A DNA stretch of 64,000 bases from Brachypodium distachyon (lineage: Eukaryota; Streptophyta; Magnoliopsida; Poales; Poaceae), in contig NC_016132.3 of NCBI RefSeq assembly GCF_000005505.3, forward strand, positions 59,038,914-59,102,913, given 5' to 3'. The number at the start of each line of letters is the position of its first letter. The stretch's first letter is position 1. A program made the position numbers and the translations under genes. The notes under the pieces are model-generated. The model saw only the letters and a list, made by a program, of their open reading frames with translations. It was not told where the DNA came from and ran no database searches. Of this stretch, positions 22,301 through 32,336 are shown piece by piece.

Positions 22301-24368
22301 TAACAGATGGCATCAATGATGCTGTAATAAACCAGAAACCAGAAGATACCTTGGAGAAGCTTAAACTGACGGCCTGTACTGTAGATGAGCTAACATTTAT
22401 TTGTGCTGAATCTGCTTTGGTTACATTGTGTAACCTCAATCATCTTGACAGTCTCCGTGAAACAGAAAACTCCCAAGCTATTCACCTTATTGGGTCAGGG
22501 GAGTATGCAGAGTGTAATGACAAGATGATGGAGAGTATCCTGCGTTTGTTCTTGGCCTCTGCTGTTTCAGAGGCAATTGCAAAATCTTTTAGTGAAGAGG
22601 CTTCATCCATCATAGCTTCAACTCGTCTGGTTTATTTGCATTTTTGGGAACTAGTGGCATCATTCATCGTTTATGCTTCACCACAGATTAGAAGATCTGC
22701 ACTGGAGTCTATGAAACTGTGGGGACTTGCCAAAGATTCAGTCAGTGGACTATATTCTATTCTTTTCTCCTTGCAGCCAATATATCATCTACAGTTTGCG
22801 GCTTACTCCCTGCTTATGTCTGAGCCCCTCTGTCAAATTTCATTAGTCAAAGGGTGTTCTCTGGAAGAAAACAGCCCACCGTGTCAGGAGTCTGACATGG
22901 GTCAAAGTAACGAGTCGTTGCCAGATTCAGAGAAGACCCTATATATCAGAGACGAACTCTCTGCCTTGATTGAGATGCCTACTTCTGAACTTCTGAAAAC
23001 AGATCTGACAGCTCAACATAGGGTAAAACTTATTTGCATGATTTAAATTCAGCAACTAAATTTCTTTGTCCGTGTGCTAATGGTTCGTGTTTTCACGTCA
23101 CTAGGTTGATGTCTTCGTTGCCTGGGCATTGCTGTTGTCCCACCTGCAGTTACTGCCATCATCATCCACTACTAGGGAAAAAATACTTCAATATATACAA
23201 GATAAGATTAGTCCCTGCATATTGGATTGCATTTTCCAGCATATCCCATTAAGGACTGCTGCACCTAGCGGGAAGAAGAAAGATATTGGGCTTGTGCCTG
23301 AAGCAGAAGCTGCTGCCAAAGCTTCTAAAAATGCCATTATTACATGCTCGCTGCTACCGTATGTGGAATCTCTTTGGCCAGTTGGGGTTTTGCAAATGGC
23401 CTCGCTTGCAGGGTCATTGTATGGGATGATGATTAGACTACTTCCTTCCTATGTACGTACATGGTTTACTAGCTTGAGAGATCGTTCATTGTCATACTCA
23501 ATCGAGTCCTTCACTAGAGCATGGTGCAGTCCTCCTCTTCTAGTGGACGAATTTTCTCAGGTATATGCATGCTGTTTTGTCTTTACTTATGTTAATTGTG
23601 GTAAAAGCTCTCCTTGTTAATTTATCGGCTTGATTTAAAAATAATAATCTGTTACGCATAAGATATTGTAATGATGACATTACAAGCGGGCACTAATAAT
23701 ACTTGAGTTTCAGTAACGTGAGTTTATAGACTAGATGTTATGTCTGAGCGGGTGCAATTACAACTTAAATTCATGCTCGGAGGAAGCATTGTATTTGCCC
23801 CTAAAAATAATTTTATGGCACATTACAGGTCAAGGACTTTGTTTATGCCGATGAAAATTTCTCGGTTAGCGTAAACCGGTCGGCATATGAAATTATTGCT
23901 ACATATAAGAAGGAGGACACAGGAATTGATCTTGTTATACGTCTCCCAAGTTGTTACCCTCTGCGTCATGTAGATGTTGAATGTACAAGGAGTCTGGGTA
24001 TCAGTGATGTGAAATGTAGAAAATGGCTGCTTTCCCTCACGTCATTCGTCCGTAACCAGGTAATTCTTGTTATCAGAAGAAAAGAAGAAGAAAAATGTTA
24101 AATGGAATAGATTGATTATGATATGCGTGTTGTGATGCAGAATGGTGCGATAGCCGAGGCGATCCGCACCTGGAAAAACAATTTCGACAAGGAGTTTGAG
24201 GGTGTGCAGGAATGCCCAATCTGCTACAGCATTCTCCACACGAGCAACCACGGCCTCCCACGGCTGGCATGCAAGACATGCAAGCACAAGTTTCACGGCG
24301 CCTGCCTTTATAAGTGGTTCTCAACATCCAACAAATCAACATGCCCGCTATGCCAGACTCCTTTCTAG
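13385..24368 (+). CDS. LTN1: Listerin, RING-type E3 ubiquitin ligase of ribosome-associated quality control
   Basis: I infer 15 exons: 13385-13564, 13717-13779, 14405-14482, 14960-15051, 15296-15398, 16186-16338, 17491-18149, 18241-18730, 19486-19973, 20254-21049, 21188-21878, 21962-23022, 23105-23560, 23829-24059, 24141-24368. All are GT-AG with compatible phases, giving 1,922 aa, close to plant and animal Listerin lengths. The N-terminus has the conserved block [25 protein letters not shown] and VVQIVPQW. The middle is helical HEAT/ARM-like. The C-terminus has a RING of the Listerin type, CPIC...[16 protein letters not shown]...CPLC, ending a few residues later. LTN1 ubiquitinates nascent chains stalled on 60S subunits with the NEMF/Rqc2 factor. 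The start was chosen because MGKNKGR matches the Listerin N-terminus. Introns are ordinary except intron 6, which carries a retroposon. Confidence 0.95.
16790..17173 (-). mobile_element. Retroposon-like insertion in LTN1 intron 6 with 17-bp target duplication
   Basis: A 384-bp segment lies between two copies of TGCCAAATTATACCGTC (16773-16789 and 17174-17190). On the minus strand it has a tRNA-like pair of boxes (GGCTCACTCAGTCG and GGCTCGAACC) near the middle. It ends in an A-rich stretch at its 3' side (T-rich at 16,790-16,800 on +). A long duplication, Pol III-like boxes and an A-rich end suggest a SINE or SINE-containing composite. Confidence 0.6.
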
Positions 24369-25108
24369 AAATGCTCTGCAAGGAGTTACTGGAAAACATT
24401 GCTGTTGGGACTTGGGATACAATATGAGTTTCTGGCTCTAGTAGCGGATGAATTTTGGAACGCTGCCTTTGCAATGCAGCTGTATGACAACCTGACCTCG
24501 TGTATGATCGGTCTCTGTTTTGCCCCTTAGTTACCACTTTAATGTTAGCTCAAGGATTTTAGAACATTTCTTACAGCAGTGATTCAAAGGTTTCTTTTGT
24601 CAGATTTGCTTTCATAGCTCATGTTTTAATCAGTGCACATTATGCTTATAAATTTTGGTGATGTAATCCCCTTCATATAGATTATAAATGTACATAATTA
24701 TTTAAGATCAGTCTGGTTTAGTAAAAACTGTTGGGATCTAGCGATATAATTTCCCCTTTTAAAACATGGTTATTGCACAATTCCCCTGTAACACATGGTC
24801 GGTGATTATGAGAAAGTAAATTCGACTAATTTTCTGCAACATGTGATGAATAATTATACAAGTCGAATAAATATTCTAGATGGCTCGGATTATAAAAGTA
24901 GCTATAGTTATTTGTACTTACCATATTGTTATAGGTTAGAAAATGCGCGCGCGACAAGTGGTGTCCAAAAGCAAAAAATGTAGAGTGTAAACACAATGTA
25001 CTTCTCCAGACTGGACTATTGAGCAGCTTTGTGGTGCCACTGTCAAAAAGATAAAAGAGGAGCTTTGTAGTGCCAGTTGGCTAATCATAAAAGTGGCTAA
25101 TAATAAAT
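24369..25108. other. LTN1 3' UTR and AT-rich spacer
   Basis: Sequence after the LTN1 stop codon. The first ~250 bp are probably 3' UTR. The rest is AT-rich with no coding sign. Confidence 0.4.
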
Positions 25109-25210
25109 ATTCTCTCTGTCTCATATTAAGTGACTTTCTATCACATGTATCTAGACGATTTTTAGACATAGATATTTGAGTCACTTACTTAACATGAGAC
25201 CGAGAGAGTA
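25109..25210. mobile_element. Stowaway-like MITE, degenerate, ~100 bp
   Basis: The left end reads CTCTCTGTCTCATATTAAGTGAC. The right end is its inverted counterpart ending GAGACCGAGAGAG, then TA. It belongs to the same family as 27590-27702 (shared AAGTGACT and CATGTATCTAGAC motifs) but is more diverged. Confidence 0.7.
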
Positions 25211-25562
25211 TGTTATTGAGCTTGTTGCAAGATGAGCATCCCAGCAGAAAAAAGCCTCCACGTAGAACTTTTTTCACATGAAGCAACCTAGCATGATCCT
25301 GTAGTCTGGAGTAGCAAGAGAGCCAAGGACATGGTACTAAAATGGGTTAATAACCTTGATTTTGTAACATCGAGGTGAAAGGCTAGAGTCTGTTTTAAAT
25401 AGCAGTGGATTTTTTCGGGTCTTTTTAATTTGAATTTGAATTTTACGCTAATGTACAAGTAGAGTACAATAATAAAAATGCTTGTTGGGCTTTGGAGTCC
25501 AAGTTGATGATGTTCTTCACTTGAGTTGGCCCCTTCCTCTTCCCCTTACCCTCGAGACAGAG

Positions 25563-27553
25563 ATGGCGAGCGGCGGCGGCGGCGGCGTCTCCTCCCACAA
25601 ACCTCTCGTCGTCTACCTCCCGCCTCAAGGCTACCGCTCAATCCAGCCCCAGCGCCAGCATAGGCTCCTCCACCGCCCCCAGCGACCGCTGTCCTCCGCC
25701 TCCGCCTCCTCCTCGTGGTGAGCGACACGAGACCATCTTCGTTGCATCCTGCTTAATTTGGTGCTTGTTTCTTCTAAGATGAACGGAATCGGATGGAATG
25801 CTGCTGGAACTAGCCGCCCCACGTGGTTTCCTTAATAATCGATCAGTCGCTCTTGCTAGCTCCCTCGCCCCCACGGTTTCAAAACCCTCCCATCATGTTA
25901 ACCTTCCTTAGCCCACCTCGTCACTTGATTGCCAAGCTACTAGAGTACTAGACATGTTGTCTGATTGATGGTAATTTAATCTCAGATTGGCCTATCTTGT
26001 GTTATCCAAATGCTCTACGGAAAACAACCATTATTAATCTTTGTTGTATTGTCATGTAGAACTTTCCCCGGCTTTACTCAGACTTCTTACACCTTTGACT
26101 GTACAAGAAGAATACTAGTTTTCGTGATGAAAGAAATCGTCCTTTCCTCCGCTGTACCAGATTAAGAGCAGGTGTGTCTGTGCTACTGAAATTACCTAAT
26201 TTATAGAGCCATGGCTGAGCGGGGATCGGGTCTCGGCCATTTGATCTGCCATGAGGAGGCCGCGTGTTCACTGTGGTGATGGTTTGCACATGCGCGTGTG
26301 CAGCAGCCCCAGTCCCGCCCTAGCTCATTCCTTTTTATTTCATTTACTTGTTGGCAGTAGTTGCTGAGGTCAAGGGCAAGGATGGACCCACAAGGGAGCT
26401 TCAAAGTTATTGCTGTCGCCTAAAGGAGATTAAAAAGATCAGGTATGTGTACATTAGCACTCGGCTCCAAGTAATGCCCATTAAGAACTTAGCAATATGT
26501 AGGTAGTGCACGCTGCTTGCATCAAAGTAGAAGTATGCCTTCATTATGTTACAAAATGAGAATACCTTATTAAAGCAGCCCATTATTTATTAGTGATATA
26601 TCTTTGTCTTGTCACTTCCTTGGTGCTGTGTTCTTTGATCTTGTTCCCCCACTCATTACAATCTTGTCCTCTTTCTTGACGACGTTTATCACACTGCTGG
26701 ATATCGTGTGATCTGATTATCCATATAACCATTGTGATGCCATATCAAGATAGTATTAAAAGCGAGTGAAGCCTATGACTGGGACTTGGCTTAAGTATGG
26801 GAACTGAGGGCCATGGAAACCGAATACTATATATGAAACACAAGGGCATCCAAATCAACAACGACTTTGTGTTGACCCTTTTGCACGAATCAAGGACGTG
26901 CAAGCAAGTTGTGTACTTAGGACTCTGAAAAATTGGATCGCATCACCATTTTCATAGGGTGTTCCTGCATCTATTTGTAGATCATGGGACATGATGCTTA
27001 CAAGCATTCAACATTTTAGCCTTAGTCTGCTCCATCTTCATGTTTAGCATCATTTACATCGTCCTTCGCTTTGTTCTACCTTTCTTCAGGCTTCCTTTTT
27101 TTTTACCTTGGTGTGAAATTTGAACTTCCACAATTCCGGATGGAACTCTGTCATTGTTATTTCTGATTGATTGATGTCCCTCTTGTATACCTCCAGTAAA
27201 CCTAAGGTAAAGACTGGAGACATGCTGCCAGGGGCATCATCACCTCCCAGCAAAAAGACAAGGTATATCATGTTTTCTGCTCAAGTACCATTATGGTAGT
27301 AACTTTTTACATGGCATTTAATAGCCCTGTTATCTTGCTGATATTTCGACATTCATGAAACTATTTGCCTTCTATTATTTTATTTTGAAAAGAAGATGTA
27401 CTCTTATTTCCTCTCACCGTATTTGCATTTTAGAGTTCTGGTGATCCACTAGCAAGTCAGAGTTTCATCGAGGAGCAGAGGACCTATTTTGCAGAAATTG
27501 ATGCATTTGAGCTAGTGGAGGAGTTTGCTTCATCAGAGAGTGATCTAGAGTAG
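25563..27553 (+). CDS. Sororin-like small gene (four exons); exon 1 frame conflicts with its ATG
   Basis: Exons that splice GT-AG with agreeing phases are 25564-25717, 26358-26442, 27197-27262 and 27436-27553. The predicted C-terminus (SFIEEQRTYFAEIDAFELVEE, then an acidic end at SDLE) resembles the conserved C-terminal sororin motif, whose animal form also ends in an acidic, Phe-containing ...EQFDLLVE-type segment. Exon 1 in this frame reads PPTNLSSSTSRLKATAQSS, like the basic Ser-rich N-terminus of plant sororin proteins. Sororin protects chromosome cohesin from WAPL. The only ATG (25563) is one base out of phase with this frame, and the (GGC)n run right after it is the likely indel site. 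It may be a pseudogene, carry a sequencing error, or have an unseen upstream exon. The identification rests mainly on ~20 residues. Confidence 0.5.
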
Positions 27554-27589
27554 AGTTTTTTTAACCTCTTGCTTCCTGCTTCATCTATA

Positions 27590-27702
27590 CTCCCTCCGTC
27601 TCATATTAAGTGACTCAAATTTGCTCAAATATGGATGTATCTATACCTAAAAAGCGTCTAGATACATGTAATAGAAAGTCACTTAATATGGGATGGAGGG
27701 AG
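27590..27702. mobile_element. Stowaway MITE, 113 bp
   Basis: It runs from CTCCCTCCGTCTCATATTAA to the inverted TTAATATGGGATGGAGGGAG, with TA at 27588-27589 and 27703-27704. The inverted repeats extend through AAGTGACT and the TCTAGATACATG region. Confidence 0.9.
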
Positions 27703-27867
27703 TAGTATATAAGGGCCAAAGATAGAAAGAGCTAGCACACGTTTCCTTGTAGAGTGCAGAGTGAATATGATGCAAAGCGAAGTCTCATATGTTTCTGTCA
27801 GGTGCAAAGCAAGATAGCCATCCCCTCTCCCACTAGGGAGAGAATTAAGCATTGCAGCTAATAAATA

Positions 27868-28103
27868 CTCCCTCTGTCCCTAATTAATTGGTGTCGGCCT
27901 TTTTGCAAAACAACCCTTGTAAATTTTCGAAATAAACCTGCAGTCCATATCTTCAATTAAATGTGGACAGCGAGTTAATTTCGAAAATTTACAGGTTTTT
28001 TTTGCAAAAGTTCCAATAGAACGTGGACTGCAGGTTTATTTCGGGAATTTACAGGTTTTTTTTTGCAAAAAAGCCGACGCCAATTAATTAGGGACGGAGG
28101 GAG
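27868..28103. mobile_element. Stowaway-like MITE, 236 bp
   Basis: The ends CTCCCTCTGTCCCTAATTAA and (inverted) CTCCCTCCGTCCCTAATTAA are flanked by TA at 27866-27867 and 28104-28105. The interior has two direct copies of an ACGTGGACTGCAGG-like block and T-rich TTTTTTGCAAAA motifs. Confidence 0.88.
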
Positions 28104-28791
28104 TATCAGGTGGTGGTAGAACACTTGTGGATTTGTCTCTTCTGTTAGAGGAACTCATGGATTTTGTCGGCTCGATTCGTATATGTCGCACTCCTCAGGC
28201 ATTGTTACTCGTGATGATATACATATTTTTTCTCTGTGAAGAAGAATATTAAATACTCCTGTTTTGCAGAACAACTTTTTTTATACAGTTAGGCATCTTT
28301 TGGCTACATATAGGTTGCTAATTTTGAAATTCACTGTAGTTTTGCTATTTTAGGCTGGAGTAGTTTTATGGGATAGTTTAATACAGAGGAATTGGTCATC
28401 TTTTTAATTATGTTTGATTATAGGACTTGGTCATCTGCTTTTTTTTCTCGAACTTGGTCATCTTGTTAATTATGTTTTAATCATAGATATATGAATAATG
28501 CATGAGGTGTTGTTGATGTTATGTAGTAATTGCTGACGACTGGATGGACAATGCCGGCCGTTTGTACATGCATGGCATGGGATGTATCGATGGAGTTGGA
28601 CGCTGCAGGCCCTCGGTATTAATGGCCGGTAACACAGGTACAAATACAAAACGATAACACAGCTAATAATGATGATATATGCTCCCTGTCAATCGATAGA
28701 ACAGCTAGCTGAATCGGCCGGCCGGGCACCATCAGGCACAAGGAGCTAGTGCTATATATGTATAGCAGAGCTGAGGAAATGAAGGGCGGCC
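28104..28791 (+). promoter_or_regulatory. Upstream region of the extra-large-G-protein-like gene
   Basis: AT-rich spacer. A TATA-like TATATATG lies at about 28,753, roughly 40 bp before the ATG, so the 5' UTR would be very short or start elsewhere. Nothing else is recognised. Confidence 0.35.
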
Positions 28792-29772
28792 ATGGGCGAG
28801 AAGACGACGTTGAGGATGGCACGGCAGGAGCTGGAGGACCTCTACCTGGGCGTGGCGGACGACTCCGTGGACCTCACCTTCAGGGACCTCCTCCCACGGC
28901 CACCCACCGCCGTCGCTGCACCGCCCTTGACCTTGGGTACTATCCTCGACGACGATGGCGATGGCGACGACGATGAGCGCACCAACAAGGCCTTGCTCAG
29001 GTCCTCCACCAACATTTTCACCTACAAGATAGAGTCAGACGATGACGGTGATCAGCGGGTGGCTGGCCCTGTTGTCGTCCCTGTAGCTGCAGGTTTCGAG
29101 CTGTCACCTTCTCCTCCTCCGGTCGTCGTCACCGCCGCCGCCGCTGGTGGCCGCCACAACAACAGCAAGCAGCAGCAGCAGCATCTTCCTCCTCCTCCTG
29201 CCGCAGTTGGTATGATGATGAGCGGCCGAAATGGCAACTACAGGCGGCCAGGCATACCGCACTCCAACATCTGTGCCTTGTGCACCAGCTACATCTACCT
29301 CTTCCGCCATCGCTGCCTGGTGTGCGGCCGCGTCTACTGCCGGCGGTGCGTCGGAGCCGGCATGGGCGACATGACGGAGGGCCGCAAGTGCATCGACTGC
29401 CTGGGAAGAAGGTACAGCCACCGCTACATCCACAAGGCAGGCTCCGGCTCCACCGCCGGCAGCGTCTGCTGCTGCATCAGCTTTGGCGGGGGCTCGTCGT
29501 CGTCCGTCCAGGCGCAGGAGCTCCTCTGGGCCGAGAAGGGCCCCGCGCCCCGTAGGCGTCCGCGGCCGGCCTCGTCGTCCACCTCCACCTCCATCTCCAC
29601 CGCAGCATCCTACGGCGGCGGTGCCTACTCCGCCTCCATGAGCATGACCATGATGAGCAGCAATAACAACATGGCCACCATGACCATCAACGGCACGCCA
29701 CCGCCTGCCTCCTCTTCCTCCTTCGTCGCCAACTCCTTCGCCGGCACCAACCCACACGCCTTCCCTCTCTAG
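28792..29772 (+). CDS. Extra-large G-protein-like cysteine-rich protein (plant-specific)
   Basis: This is an intronless 326-codon gene. Residues ~160-202 hold a four-pair Cys block, CALC...CLVCGRVYCRRC...CIDC, followed by GRRYSHRYIHK. It resembles the zinc-binding-like Cys region of plant extra-large G proteins, but without any GTPase domain. Plant annotations call such proteins extra-large G-protein-like; their role is unknown. The N-terminus (MGEKTTLRMARQELEDLYLG) precedes an Asp-rich low-complexity stretch (DDDGDGDDDE), a Gln run and Pro/Val-rich linkers. The C-terminal third is Ser/Thr/Met-rich and low in complexity. GC content is high at third positions, as in many grass single-exon genes. 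Confidence 0.82.
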   Translation: MGEKTTLRMARQELEDLYLGVADDSVDLTFRDLLPRPPTAVAAPPLTLGTILDDDGDGDDDERTNKALLRSSTNIFTYKIESDDDGDQRVAGPVVVPVAAGFELSPSPPPVVVTAAAAGGRHNNSKQQQQHLPPPPAAVGMMMSGRNGNYRRPGIPHSNICALCTSYIYLFRHRCLVCGRVYCRRCVGAGMGDMTEGRKCIDCLGRRYSHRYIHKAGSGSTAGSVCCCISFGGGSSSSVQAQELLWAEKGPAPRRRPRPASSSTSTSISTAASYGGGAYSASMSMTMMSSNNNMATMTINGTPPPASSSSFVANSFAGTNPHAFPL

Positions 29773-31620
29773 CTAGCTACCTGCTTATATACCATACAAA
29801 CTATATACGATTCCTTTTGTTCATCACGCGGCAGTCAAATTCATATGCCTAGCTCATCCACCATTTTTGGGTCATTTCCGAATGCATTCTATGTAGAGCA
29901 TATATATTAGTTTGTAATATTGTGATGTTGATGTGCTTTTCTCGACTCAGAATTGTGGTGTTCATGTGAGAACGAATGGGTACAAAGTCTTCTCCAAAGA
30001 TGGTGTGCAAAAAACAACGATTATGGTCCACTAATCCATGCAAATTCCACTGTGAGCATATTGGTACAAAATGCATATAACCGCAACAACCAACCATAAG
30101 AGATAGAACTACAGAACAACAGAGTTAAAAACAGTTTTTATCCCCTTTGGCAATCTGATTGCTGCTTAGGAACCTTTGATCCAAATTGCACGAAATTTGA
30201 CAGACTATTATTTCAACTGTTCAACTAAACAGTAATCACGTTCGACTAACATAATTTTAGCAGGTATGAAAATGAATTGAACAATCAAAGGTAGTTCCCT
30301 AAACATTTACAAGTGTTTTTCTTAATTGTACACATCCTTTTAGCTTGGGATATTTTTTAGGTATGTAATACATGAATTGTATAATCACACACAGTTTCAA
30401 AGAACTGTTAGTGTATATGTCAAATATAAACCTATTATGAGCACTTGCGCCCCAAAAAACTTAGGCTCAATTTTTTTCTGAATTGGCTTACCAGTATGCT
30501 AGTCCCTCCGATCTATAAAAGTTGTCGTCTATTATATAAATCTAACCATTTATTTAGGTAAAATCAATTATATAATAAATGAAGTGCATGAAAAGTAAAA
30601 GAGTATAACAGTTCTAGCTTGTGCCAAGTCAAACTTTTAAAGTTTGATCAAGTTTATGAAATCTATACGTTTAAATTAGTTTGACTAAATCTGCCATGAT
30701 TTATATTTTCATAATAGACTAATTTAATATTGCAGCTATAAACCCGGTCAACCTAAATTAGTTTTACTAAGAACTTTGACTTACGACAAAGTTATGACTT
30801 ATATTTAGGAAGTGGAGTGTTTTGATGAAATAATATGAAATTAGGTTAAATATTTTGAGCCATTCAGACAAAAGTATGAAAAAACAGTTTTTTTCTTATA
30901 TCCATTCAAAAAATTATATTCGTTCCGTCCCGAATTAACTTATTCTAAGAGAAGTATACAGATTCATCCTGATAAATAGAAGTGACATAGGAACGTGGGA
31001 CCTACCTTGTTGCCCTCCTCGGCGGCGCCGGCGCATGCAGCAACCATGGCCACCGGCGGCGAGGAGGAGGCTGCGCGCAACTTCAGTTCGGGCATGGCGC
31101 TTGAGTATGACCTTCCCCATTGACTCTTCTTCTCCTCCCCCTTCCCCTTGACCTGTTCGTCTTCTTGCTGCTGTCGCTGCCTATAACTTTAGTTTGGGTG
31201 AAGGGAGGGAAGGAAACACCCACCCACTTTCGTTGACATCAAATTCAATGAAGAAATGTGCTGCTGCTGAGGTCAGGGGTGAGACAGATGGGTGGATGGA
31301 TACCACCAACCCCAATTCAATCCGTTCCATGGTCAATTCCTCACTGCCTTTTCTTTGGTTGGCGAATGAAATAAGTGAGATTTCGTCTGAAAAGAAAGAA
31401 CTGATCAAGATTGAGATTTGGAAGAACGGGTCCTGGCTTCAATTCAATTGGTTACTAGTATAATAATGCTCTGGATTCAAGGAAGGGGCCCTGGTTTCAG
31501 CTTGCTGTCCCTTTCTCCCCATTAATCCCATCTCCAGCTTCCATTACAATACTGATTCTCTGCCGGACTCCGTGCTAGTTACAACTCCCACTTTTTTTTT
31601 TTAACCCCACCATTCCTGCC
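29773..31620. other. Intergenic AT-rich DNA
   Basis: Contains the 3' UTR of the preceding gene, one degenerate MITE and a small GC-rich patch at 31,010-31,120. The patch has a 25-codon ORF (31,046-31,123, starting MATGGEEEA) with no recognised relatives. CT-rich sequence after ~31,500 begins the receptor-kinase 5' UTR. Confidence 0.4.
30501..30812. mobile_element. Degenerate Stowaway-like MITE
   Basis: The left end is AGTCCCTCCGATCTATAAAA. The right side has TATTTAGGAAGTGGAGTG, a worn inverted match. Inner AAAGTTTGA and TTTGACTTA motifs are typical of long Stowaway families. The boundaries are uncertain. Confidence 0.4.
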
Positions 31621-32336
31621 CTGCCCTCCCTTCCCTCTTCGTCCCTTCTGCTGCATCATCGGCGGATCGATTCGTCTCCTCAGTTTGCTGATTTGCTTTG
31701 TCGTGCTTCCTGGTGAGTTCAGCTTCATTTCACTGTTAATTTGCTCTTGGTTAATTGTACTATGCTTGCATCGATTCCTTTCTCCCTTTCACGGTAGTCG
31801 ATCCAAGTTCTTCTCCCATGACATAAACCTAGTAGCTTCCTACCTTCATGCTGCCGTGCTATGATTGTTAGCCTCCTTCATTGGATGCGTGTGCTGTGTG
31901 ACTTAATTAGAGCAGCAGCAAAAGGATTAATTGGGTGCTTCTTCCTTCCACCAAATTTCTCATGCCATATCATGTCTCTGTCTCCAATCCCATATCCACT
32001 TGAATCTTCAGTGTTTATGGCTGTTACTGGTTTCCAAGTGCTTGTTGAGTGGCAAACAATGCTACTCTGACTTTTGGAAACTCCCTCAGATGCATATTTT
32101 AACAAATTCCCGGTTACTAGAAGGTCACAACTTTGTTAGTTTCCTGACAAGTTTGAGCAGTAATCCGGTGCATCACAGGCTTTAGGTTATCCTTTTTTGT
32201 ATTTCTGTATCTGAACAAATAACTGTGTTTCTCCTTTGCTCCTTTTCAGGGAATGGACTCCTCCATCAGAGAGAGCCTGCATCAGTGAACTCTGAACACT
32301 CCTGCCAAATCAGGAAATTTTCTCTGCAACGGCGTC
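31620..32336 (+). promoter_or_regulatory. 5' UTR with a leader intron of the LRR receptor kinase
   Basis: CT-rich leader sequence ends at a good donor (CCTG|GTGAGT at 31712/31713). A matching acceptor (CCTTTTCAG|GG) lies at 32249/32250. The exon from 32250 leads into the ATG at 32337. Confidence 0.55.

Noticed and set aside
28749..28976. ORF starting 43 bp upstream in another frame of the Cys-rich gene
   Set aside because: The frame lacks the Cys block and ends early. ATG 28792 opens the frame with the conserved domain.
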